This document shows positions 1 through 10,637 of a stretch of 64,000 nucleotides of DNA, in pieces. The position numbers were made by a program, and so were the translations under genes. Each line of letters begins with the position of its first letter. Position 1 is the first letter of the stretch. This DNA comes from Paramecium sonneborni (Eukaryota > Ciliophora > Oligohymenophorea > Peniculida > Parameciidae), in NCBI GenBank assembly GCA_905182985.1, contig CAJJDN010000089.1, forward strand, positions 328,071-392,070, read 5' to 3'. The notes beneath the pieces are model-generated. The model made no database searches, was not told where the DNA came from, and was given only the letters and a program-made list of their open reading frames with translations.

Positions 1-918
1 TTATATCATCTTATTGACATCTTGTTATTCAGTAAAATTCTCGTTTTTGTTATTTTCCTCTTTTTACCCTTTCTTTGATTTTTCCACACAATTCTCTATA
101 TTTTATGATTAAACAATTGTTGACATTTAAGGGTATAAAGGATTTAATACTACTTCATATGTTTTCATAACTTTTTTTAATTTTCTGACTCTACTCTCCT
201 TTTTACCCACTCTACCTTCTCTCATATATGTGTTAATTATAGATTTACAGGTAGATTGTAAGATGTTATGTTCTAAGGCCACCTATATTATAAATTTTAG
301 ATTACATCCATTATAGGCTTTTTTTCGATTAAGATCTTATGAATAATTTATTCTCTTAATTCATTTTTGATTTTGCTATATTATTTTTTGGAGTCATCCA
401 TTTCAATAAAATTTAAATTTTTATTTGATTGATTTTGTTAAGCAAATTAATATTAAATAATTAGAATCTTTCAATTAAATTTGAATCAAAAGTCACTTCT
501 CAAATTTTTGATTATATCTTTTTCTTAAAATATTCATTATTATATAAGTTTTTTAAAAAAATGGAAAAAATGTTTTAAACTCTCCTCCTTATTAAATTAT
601 GTATTTCTTAAATAAAAATTTATCAAGAAATTAATCTAAATTTAATAGAATTATATTTTTGCAATTAACTCAATCAATATCTCATTAATATTAATGTTGT
701 TATGTAAATTAATCGTTTATCCTATGGAAATTATTAAATTGATTATAATTCGATTGAATAATATAACATCCTTTCATCTGAGACTTACTTACAATAATTT
801 TAATATATATTATTAGAATTCAAATAAAAAATTGTATAACATAAATGAATTCATATAAACAAGTGAATCGTATTATTATATTCAAAATTATTAATTTATA
901 ATTATAATTAACAGTAAG
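1..918. other. AT-rich noncoding flank
   Basis: No frame on either strand keeps a convincing coding pattern under the ciliate code. The stretch holds A/T runs and scattered TGA triplets in all frames. The last bases before 919 probably contain the promoter of the EF-hand gene, but no discrete motif stands out. Confidence 0.5.
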
Positions 919-2577
919 ATGGCCTATAGCATTTCAAAAGATGCACAATAACTACTTTGTGAGATCATAAATCAAATAAGTTTAACTGAGAGAAGAGCTG
1001 AGCAAGTGAGAATATAATTATGTAGAAAAACTAGTTTTAATCCATATGCCTGCTTCAAAAGGTAATATATGTAATAACACCTAGATTAGATTAAATGAAC
1101 ACTAATTAAATTAAACCTGAATAAGTGGTTTAACTTTTGAAAGAAAATGATTTTTTTGTTTAAGAAATTACAACATTGTTTAATTAAACATTTTAGAAAG
1201 AATTTCTTAATTATCAAGAGTATTATTAATAATTCATAATTTTTCAGCTTTCTCAATATAGTATTACCAAAAAGTGATGGTGAATTAAGAGAAATAACAG
1301 CTATGAAATAACCAACAAAAGCTGCAGTAGAAAAATCAATCGATTATGCATTAGCTTAATTATTCAATTTGTATTTTTAGGATTAATCTTAGAGAATATA
1401 ATGAAGCAATAAATTTAGAAAGATTAAAAATTAGACTCTATAATTTATATAATGCTGATTAAATGTTTTAGAGTATGGATTCTTTAAATAATAATATTCT
1501 AAATTTTAAGGATTTTGATAGATTTTTTAGAAGAAATGGTCTTTTGTTATATGAAGAAGAATTAGTAATTAAAATAATTTATTAATAGATTGCTTTCTTT
1601 TATAGAATTGATTTATAAAGAACAGGATAAATAACATTAAATGATTTTCGTAGAATGTTAGAACCTTCATAAGTTTTAGAATAATAACAAAATTTGATTT
1701 ATTGTATTTAAACTCCGAAATAGACTGTTTCATAACCAAAGAGCTCTAATATTTTTATAGATGAATTAGGTAATAGTAGTAATAAAGCTGGATAAATAAT
1801 TTAATCTAGAAATTTTTCTGCAAGTAACAAAAAAAAGTTTTAGTCAAATAGAAGAGCTTCTTCAATAACAGAAAGTTTATAAACTACAAAATTAACTGAG
1901 AATATTTTAAATGATGAATAAAGATTCATTGATTTAGGATTGGAAGTTTTAAAATTGGAAATGTATTTAGAAGAAATAAAATTAAAAATATAATAATAAA
2001 AAGATTTTAACTCTATGGATTTCTTCCATTTTATAGATTTAAAAAATAAAGGAAAAGTCAATCAACATGAATTTGTTTATTTTTTAGAATAATTATAACT
2101 CAAAAATATTGATGTTATTGAGTTATTTAATTATTTAGATAAAGATTTAGATGGATTTATTAGATATTCAGATGTTTCTGATTTTATTTCTCCATCTAAT
2201 ATGAGTTCAACCTACATTTGTAAGAAACCTGCTAAAAATAGTCTTCTCTCATATTCAATCTCATAATTATTCTCAAGATCAACAATTTCATTAATTTAAT
2301 TACTTTTCAATTAATGGAATGACAATGAAAAAATTATCAGATCTAAAAAAAAATAATTCTTAAAAGAATTAAATCTTTATTAATTATTTAATAAACTTGA
2401 TCTTTATAAAAAAGGCAGCTTCAATCGATAAGATGTATATTTAGATTATTAATTTAGCTTCAACGTTTTTTTGATGTTTATAATGTTAAAGATGATATTA
2501 AATTATTGTATAAAAGATTGGGAAAATTAAACAAAGAGATTAATTATAAAGAATTTGAATTATTTTTTATCAACTGA
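919..2577 (+). CDS. EF-hand calcium-binding protein
   Basis: About 520 aa after removing four introns of 23, 28, 22 and 23 nt; the spliced length is an exact multiple of three. The protein starts MAYSISKDAQQLLCEII and ends EFELFFIN before TGA. The clearest calcium-binding loop is DKDLDGFIRYSD at about 2138-2173, with the acidic residues and central glycine expected of an EF-hand. Weaker EF-hand-like segments surround it (IDLQRTGQITLNDF, IDLKNKGKVNQHEF, LDLYKKGSFNRQD). The last of these is split by a 23-nt intron, and splicing is needed to restore the frame. There is no signal peptide or membrane segment, so it is probably a cytosolic or cytoskeletal Ca2+ sensor. Its stop lies 3 bp from the stop of the opposing RING gene. 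The EF-hand call is firm; the specific role is unknown. Confidence 0.82.
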
Positions 2578-2580
2578 TAC

Positions 2581-3829
2581 TCACAAATTGCTTTAATAAA
2601 ATCTATCAATAGAATAATGAATTTATCTTATTGCAATATTCGAATCCTATGTACTCCATTTATGAAAATCATTTGGATTGTAAATTTAATAATCTTCATT
2701 TCTACCCCAATATTCTTAATTTAATGCTCCTAATGTTTTATCCATTTAAGTTTAAATTTCATTATTGATATAAATATCAATATATTAGGTAAATTCTTCA
2801 GGTAAATTTAATTTAAGACTAATTAATTGAATAATATCTGCAACAGTAGTAATTAAAGGAGCTCTAATATAATTTTTATCAATTTAATGAATCAATTAAT
2901 TTTGGGCATATAATTAAATGCTGCATGACAAAGCAGTGTCAGTTTGACTTACTAATTTTTGGATTTCCTCATTTTTTTATCTTTATTAACTCAAATTTTT
3001 AATCGCTTATTATATTTATATCTCTTCCTATATTCTATATTATTCAATATCAGGAACTACAGTATTTAGTATTTTAGTCACTACTTCGTCAACTCTTAAA
3101 TCTCTTCTTGTTGCTATTTTTTTTCTACAAGTTGGACATGATTTATCTTTTTATAATCTTATACTCTTTTCTATACATTTCTTACAATATCTATGACTAC
3201 AGTCCTTTACTAAGTTCAATTTAATAAATACTATAGACTGGTTATTCAAATAAACTTAGACAAATTGGACATTGCAGATCTTCTTTTATTTTTACTATTT
3301 GTGGATCTGTAGGTTATTTGTCTGAATCTATTAATTTTCGAACTTTAAAAATTCCAATTAAATTGTTCGTTTATTCATCAATTATATCTTCAGAATCTGA
3401 TTAGTCAGAATTTTCTTTTTAAGGCCCATGCATAAATTTAAAATCAATATTATTGTTTATTTAAAATTATTCAAGTGATTTTTTTCTAATATTAATATAA
3501 GGATGTTTTTAATTATCATGCTCTTTATGATGATTTGCATCTTGATTTTAATTTTGGTAATGTACATGTTGTTTTATTTTAAACATTTAATTTTTTTATT
3601 GCTTGAAAATCTAATGTGTCACTCGTTGTATTCAAAACTGATTTAATATTTGTTAAGTTTTAATGAATCTTTTAATTTTCATAAAATATTTCTGTCCATT
3701 TCTCATTTTCTAATCTTCGAAATTAAGATTATACAGAATAGTGAATTTCTTGTTTCGGCTTCCGTAATTTTATTTTCTGTATTTAATTTGTTAGATGTTT
3801 CTAAGTAAGAGCTCTTCTTATTTTATCAT
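2581..3829 (-). CDS. RING1-like E3 ubiquitin ligase (RING plus RAWUL)
   Basis: About 392 aa after three introns (20, 28, 22 nt), with spliced length divisible by three. The RING finger (about 3115-3271, minus strand) reads CPICLSLFEQPVY, then KDCSHRYCKKCIEKS and KSCPTCRKKIATRRDLR, a C3HC4 RING. The sequence around the last cysteines resembles RING1/RNF2 of Polycomb repressive complex 1. The C-terminal 90 residues (about 2620-2880) run RAPLITTVADIIQLISLKL, then IYINNEIQTQ, then LNQEYWGRNEDYQIYNP. This matches the ubiquitin-like RAWUL fold that pairs with the RING in RING1 and PCGF proteins. In that family the pair mono-ubiquitinates histone H2A; that activity here is inferred. The first two exons are histidine- and glutamine-rich and less certain. 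The start was chosen because it joins all exons in one open frame. Confidence 0.75.
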
Positions 3830-4824
3830 TTAAAGATAGTGTATATTCGAATATCATATTCGTTAAATTTAATATATATTTAAAATACATCTATATACAT
3901 ATATAATTTAATGTTTTCCAGAAATCATTACTATATTATAAAACTTATTTTTTTATTTTTAAATTATAAATAAATAATCTAAAATCATTTATTACATTTT
4001 CTCATATGAACTTTAATTATTTATCATCATATTCTAATTTTATTTCCAAAAATATTACAAGTAAACTTCTCTTATTTACAACCCTCTAAACAAGCACTCT
4101 AAAGATTTATTATTAAAAGCTTTTAGTAAATTGAAAAATAATATTTTTTAATTCTTCAATTAAATACAATAAATTTTGTATTTATAAAATGAATCTAAAT
4201 TTTCCTAATAAATTATTTATTACAAATGAATGATATATATCTCCAATTATAAAGAAATCAACAATAAACACTTATTATTGAAAACTTATTTCTTTCAATA
4301 TCTTTAAATAATCTTAAGATAAAAACTCTAATTATAAACAACATATTAAAATATCATTTAGACATAGGAATATTTACTTATAATCTTTTCTATAAATATG
4401 GAATAAAAGCAATATTACTCCATAAATATGTAATTTATACTAGATATAAAAATGAAAGATCTATTTTAAGACAAATAAATTAAAAATAAATTTTCAAAAG
4501 AGTTTCAATTATTATTAGGAGAATGGATAGAGCAAATAGATTTTTGGAACTAATATTTTGAATAAAATAAGAATACGATATTATATTACTAGTATTTAGT
4601 ATTTCAATATAATTTTGTTTAGATCAAATTATTTTTGTAAGTAAAATAAAAAAGTAAATTGTTTGTAAAAATCAGTATTTATTCTTTAGTTGAGATTTTA
4701 AATGAAAAAAATATTATTTAATTCATATATGTGAAATAGGATAATGTATATATAATTATTGCTCACTTATTTTGTATTTTATTTATAATTTTTGTAATAA
4801 AATTTATAAAAAGTATTTTTAATA
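3830..4824. other. Intergenic spacer, about 1 kb
   Basis: AT-rich sequence between the divergent RING1-like gene and the C2/coiled-coil gene. No open frame with coding character was found. A 15-bp inverted repeat lies at 3848-3862, listed separately. Confidence 0.5.
3848..3862. repeat. Perfect short inverted repeat upstream of RING1-like gene
   Basis: Seven-base arms CGAATAT and ATATTCG flank a single central base, about 19 bp upstream of the RING1-like start codon. It could be an operator-like site, but AT-rich DNA makes short palindromes frequent. Confidence 0.3.
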
Positions 4825-6922
4825 ATGAAAATAATAATTGATGCTATAAATTATGAATCAGATTAGACAAATTATTAAGTAAAGTTAAAATGTGGACCAA
4901 CAGTATTATAAACAGTTCTAGGGAATAATTGGAATCATAGATTTGTATTAGAACATAAAAAAACATCAGAAATAAGAATTGAGGTTTGGCAAAAACCTAA
5001 TGATGAATACTAATTAATTGGAGATTCAATAATTTAGAGAGTAGAAGGGGTATAAAAATTGACAATAAAATAAAATAACAAAGAATAGGGTTTTATTAAT
5101 ATCTAGTATAAGGAAGTAAAAGACTCAGTTACATAATAAATTCTAAACTAAGACTCATTAAATGTAAGTAATTAATGAATTTTAGTTATCAAAAATAGAA
5201 AAGTAAGCATAAGCATTACAGAAGTTGAATGATTCATTATCAATGATTCCAAGTCCACATTAAGATTTTGTATCGATAAGTGAATATTTTTCTTAATAAT
5301 TTTAAAATGAAGATCTGACAGTGAATTCTAAAAAGTTTGCGTCTAAATTTGTCAAAGAATCTCTTGAAAAAATATTATAAAATATATCAATTGCAAAGGA
5401 GTCATATAATTAAGAAGATGATGAATATGTAGAAAATGAAATTGAAAAAAAAAATATAGAAAAGGTACAAAAATAATTAATGAAAATTGATTATAATAAA
5501 TTGGAGAAAAAAAGAAAATAAATAAGTTCTGAAATACTTCAATTAGATGAAATGTCATAATAATTAAGAATAGATTAGATAGATTAAAAATAATAAATTA
5601 TAAATTTGAGATAGGATTTACTTTAAAAATTGCTTTATCTTGAAGATAAATTAGAACATTTAAAGAAATAAATTAAAAAATAAAAACATCATGTTTTTGG
5701 ATCGAATCCTAATTTAGTAAATAGTGAAATAGAAATTAGTTCTATTAATTTATAAAAATAATTTGTTGAAAAATGGTAATAAGATCCTGCTTTGGAGAAA
5801 CAAAGATAAGAATTTATTTAAAAGTAAATTTAGGAATGGAATGATATATAAATTAAGAGATAAAAAAGAATTGATGAATAATTTAAAAAGATAGAGTAAG
5901 AAGAAAAAATAATATAATAATAAAAAAAGGAACTTTAATAAACAACAAATGCTAAAAAAAGAGAAGATATTGAAAAGAATTTAAAATTATTGGAAGAATA
6001 ATAAATTAAAAGAAAGACTGAATTAGATGAAGCAAATAAAAGATTTGAAGAAAAGAAAAAAGAAAAGTATTTAGCCTTAAGATATGCAGAATAAGATGCT
6101 ACATATATGATTTAATTATAATAAGAAAGAAAAAAAATAATTGCTTAAAATAAAAATCCTGATTTTGATGCAAAGGAAATTAAATAATTTGAAGAAAAAT
6201 TTAATTAAATTCATCTTGAGAAATAGTAAAAACGTAAAGTTTAATGGGAAGAACGAGAAGCCCAATGGAATAAATTTAAAGCATAATATTATTCATCTTC
6301 ATATTAGAAAGCTAAAGAAGAGTATAAACGAATAGAAAATGTTATTGATTAAGATAAATAATAAAGATTAACCAAACTTTCTTAATATATTGAAGATGTA
6401 AAATAAAATCATTAACCAACCATATCTGAAGAACTTTAAGAAAAACTAAATTTTTTAAAAAATAACATTAAACATTAATCTGATTTTAAAAAATATTAAT
6501 CTTTATCAAAAATAGTTTAATCTAAACATTAATTTTATGGTGTTAGTAAAGATAAGTTATAAAAAAATATCAAAAAGCATAAACTTATACCTTTGGAGAG
6601 ATTGCCAATTAAAATATCTCCAAGAGAAGTTGGAGATTTCTATCTTAAATAAAATGCTACTTATAATATTAAAAATATTCCACCAATGAAAAGAGTTCTC
6701 AAAAATGATAGTGAAGTTAAATAATCAGCTACATCTCTACCAAACCCTAAAGTATTTGATTATTTAAAAAATTAAAGATTGAAAAAAAAAGCTGAAGAAG
6801 AACTTCAAGTAAATATTAATAATAATTATATTTAGAATAAAACTAAAGAAAACAATATTTTAGAAAAAGAAGATTTATAAATGCTTGATTTAATTAATAA
6901 AAAGCTTATATTTTTGAAGTGA
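4825..6922 (+). CDS. C2-like domain plus long coiled-coil protein
   Basis: About 691 aa with a single 22-nt intron near 5164 that contains a TGA. The first 110 residues (MKIIIDAINY..., LKCGPTVLQT, NWNHRFVLEH, EIRIEVWQKP, GFINIQYKEV) have the spacing of a C2-type beta-sandwich. The rest is mostly glutamate/lysine/glutamine coiled coil, with many glutamines encoded by TAA, and a short proline-containing tail (HKLIPLERLPIKISPREVGDF). Its shape suggests a structural, perhaps ciliary or cortical, protein. The C2 call is by pattern only and calcium-binding aspartates are not obvious. No specific family is recognised. Confidence 0.72.
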
Positions 6923-6940
6923 ATTATTCATAATTTTTAT

Positions 6941-7419
6941 TCAATTTATATCATTTGGTTTTTTTATTTATTTTTAAAATTCATTTTTTAGTTTATCTCT
7001 GACTAAATTATAATACTAAAACTTTAAATTTAATTTGAATAAAATCTAAGGAAAGAATTTAATTTGTTTATTTTCTTTATCATTATTCTCTTCAGATCTT
7101 TTATCTGGAAAAGTTACTTTTTTTTTAATTCAATGGTACAAGATATTTTAATTATTGTACTTTGAAATTAAATATTAAATTCAATAAGTTTTTGATTATT
7201 TTTCTATTCTAAAAAGGATTTATCTTAATTAATAATAACTTAGTCTTATTTAAATATCTTATTCCATAATTTATCTCACTAATGCTTATTACTAGAAACT
7301 TAACTTTAGAATATAAAACTATTTGAGGAATCAAATCTAGAGTAAATATTAATTACTTTAATTAACATATTATTTAGATAAAATTTATAAATTACTGAAA
7401 AAAATTTCAAATAAGACAT
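6941..7419 (-). pseudogene. Possible decayed small gene
   Basis: Two minus-strand segments look coding: one beginning MSYLKFFSVIYKFYLNNM and one ending in TFPDKRSEENNDKENKQIKF and LVRDKLKNEF. They cannot be joined in one frame: a TGA lies between them and a nine-base adenine run near 7120 shifts the frame. Either this is a decayed gene, or introns or a sequence error were missed. No family is recognised. Confidence 0.3.
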
Positions 7420-7714
7420 AAAATAAAAGTATCACATATTGAAATTTAAAGGAAGCCAAAATAATTTAAAAATTAACTTAAATTTTCTACTTTAGAGTAA
7501 GATTTATATAAAGTAAAATTTTTAAACACTCAATAAAGTAGTTTAATAATTCCATGATTAATATAATAGTTTATTACTTTTAGCAAGTATAATAATTTTA
7601 TTATTTTAATCTAATTTTTGACAAGATTTTGATGAGATTTAAAATTTAAATTTAATAGAAAAAATGATAATAAAATTTTATTATTGATTTTTTATAATAT
7701 ATATTTATATTATA

Positions 7715-10376
7715 ATGTTTTAACCAAAATAATTGCATATACCTACAGTTCCTCAAATATAAGAGAATGAATATTCAAAATAATCTTTTGAAGAAAATGT
7801 GTTAAAAATTTAGAATGTTTCATTAGCAAATAGGTTAGACTATTTAAAAAAAACAATAAAAGAGCAAAAATAAATAATTACAGAATTAGTGGAGAGAGAA
7901 ATTAGACATTAAAAATTTTTCAGTTTTTTGGAAATTGTATGGAGAGGATTTCTTTAAAGAAGTTTGAGAATAGAAAGTGTTGTAAAAAAAAAGGGACTTT
8001 TGGAGAACAAATATCTGAATGCTTTTTAATATTTAGATGATGTATGTTAATTAAAATATATTTAGATTTTTAATAGTCAATATTTACTTTGTAATAATAT
8101 AGAAGGTCAATTCAAAAAGTAAATAAGTCATAAATTTGAATAATTTTTGAGAATAATAGAGAATATTTATTTTGAGATATCTTTGGAATACAGTGAATTT
8201 ATGGAAATGATTAAAGAGAGAACAAATTAATTATTAGAACTAGAAGAGTAGGATTATATGACATATGTGAAAAAATTAATAAGTACAAACAAAGAGTTAA
8301 TGAAAAAGAATCAAGACATAGAGTAGAATTTGAAATAGATTTAAAAAATAAAAGAAAAGAAATTGAGTGATTTGGATGGTTAAATAGGATTCTAAACAAT
8401 TTATTAATTATAATCTTTGATTGCAGAAAGTAAGAAACAAAATGAAACTTTGAGTAGAAGATTAAGAATTTTAATGAATTATAATGAAAAGTCTATAAAT
8501 TAAAAATTGAATGAAGAAGATGAAAATTATGAATGCATTTGTGGAGGAATTTAAATCAAATAGATAGGATTTACTAATTAATTGGATTTTGTTAGATAAT
8601 CATATGACAATAGTGAAGATAGATAAATATAATTAACAAAATTGGATAGAAAAAATTAATCCTAAAATAACATTACTCATACAATATAATAGTTATTGTT
8701 AAAAACATTAAAGTGTAAACAATTGAAAGTAACAGTTATTGAAGATGATTAAATAAATATTACATTTACTTAATCTGAAATTAAAGATTTAGAATAAATT
8801 TTAAATAACTATTAAATACTATAATAATAAAATAAAAAATATTAATAATAAGTAACTTCATAATTAGTAAAGATTAAGGAATTAGAAATTAGTAATGAGT
8901 ATAGAGAAGATTAATTTGTGGAATCTGAAACTTTTAGTATTTTATAATCTTAAAATATGAATTTAATAGATGCAAATTCTTAATTAACACAATAATTATA
9001 AACTTTGCAAACTTAGTATTAAGAATTATCAAATTCAAAACTATTTGATATAAATTAATTGAAGAATCTATATGAAATTGAAATTTAAAAATTGACAGGT
9101 GAAATTTGTTAATTAAAGAAATTTTCAAATGATTAACAATTTGGAATAAGAAATATACATCATGAAAGTGAAAGATATAATTAAAATCTGAAAGAAAGAT
9201 ATGAATAAGCATAAAAGATAATAGATGCTTAAAGTGGAGAAAATAATGTATTAAAATCAGCTAATAAAGAACTAAGAAATACTTTGGATGAATTAAATAA
9301 ATAATATTAAGAACTTTAAAATAAATAAAATGAATTAGAAATGGTATATATACATATTTAATTGATAGAAAAATGTAGCATTAATGGCTAGAATTCCAGG
9401 AGAATTAAATATTGATTAATTAACTTTTAGACATAACAAACATAAAGAATGCATATAAGAAACTTTGTAGATTATTATAAAACATTAACCATAATTTAAG
9501 GAGAAATTTTAAGAATTAATTGGTTATATAAAAACTAGAGATTAAAGAATTGAATAGTTTGAAAAGGAAATAAGCAAAAAAGATAAATAAATATAAGATT
9601 AAAAAAGACATTTATAAATGATGATGGATGAAACTGATTATAATTCTAAAATATATGAGGAAGTTATGGCTAAATCTAAAATGATTGAATAATAATTATC
9701 AATTAAAGAAAAAAATGAGGCTGTCTTAATTTAAGATAAATAAGCAGAAAAAACAAAATTTGAAAATGAAAGAATTTAATTAAAAGAGAAAGAAAGATAA
9801 TAATAAGAATAAATTAATTAATTATAATAATAAAGAACTAATTAAACCTAATTGATTTAAAAATACTCTTAAGAGAAATATTAAGTTGATTAAAATCATG
9901 GTGAATTAGTTAAATAATTAGAATAATATAAATCACAATATGAAAAACTATTATCTGAATAAAGTACAACTAAAATCGAAAGAGATTGTTATGCTTAGAA
10001 GATTTAAAAATCAAAATTAATTAATGATGAATCATTACTTGAAATTGATAAATTAAAATAAAAGATTATTGAATTAGAAACCAATATTGAATCTTAATAA
10101 ATTTTGTTAAATAATCCTGCTTAATTAGAATAAGTTAAAGGATATCTTATTTTAAAGAAAGATGATTCCCTTGTAGAATAATCATAATTGTAAAAAGTAA
10201 AAACCACAGCATGTTGTAGTGATTGTAAAACATAACTAAAAGAAGTAATCATATAAAAATGTATGCATATGCTTTGTAAATCATGTGGAGAAATTGCTTA
10301 ATTAAAGGAATCTTGTCCTATATGCAAAGTCAGTATAAATATTGTTGACATATGGGCAACAAAGGTTTAGGAATGA
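7715..10376 (+). CDS. BRE1: BRE1-like E3 ubiquitin ligase (coiled coil plus C-terminal RING)
   Basis: About 878 aa with one 25-nt intron at 9344-9368. Nearly the whole protein is coiled coil, and a RING finger sits at the very C-terminus (about 10212-10340): CCSDCKTQLKEVIIQKCMHM, LCKSCGE, SCPICKVSI. Length, architecture and the short C-terminal RING with a C-x2-C...C-x-H-x2-C pattern match BRE1/RNF20/RNF40, which work with a RAD6-type E2 to mono-ubiquitinate histone H2B. The N-terminal region contains LDYLKKTIKEQKQIITELVE followed by FSFLEIVWRGF, similar in position to the conserved N-terminal segment of BRE1 proteins. The assignment rests on architecture and the RING. Other coiled-coil RING proteins remain possible but less likely. 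Confidence 0.75.
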
Positions 10377-10637
10377 AAATTAGAGTATTAATTATTAAAA
10401 TTTTAAATCATATATCTATATTACTTTATTTAGTGCAATTTTTAGATTTTGTTAACGCCCAAAAAAACTTATTAAATTCTTTAAATTTATTAAGATCAAT
10501 TCTAAATAATTTTTATAATAATTTTTCTGTAATTAATTCTAAAACGAATTTTCTTTCTACAATTCCTTACAGTCTTGTTTTTAATTAATTCATAAAAAGA
10601 TGTTTGTAAAATCATATTAAAAATATTTAAATTTTTT

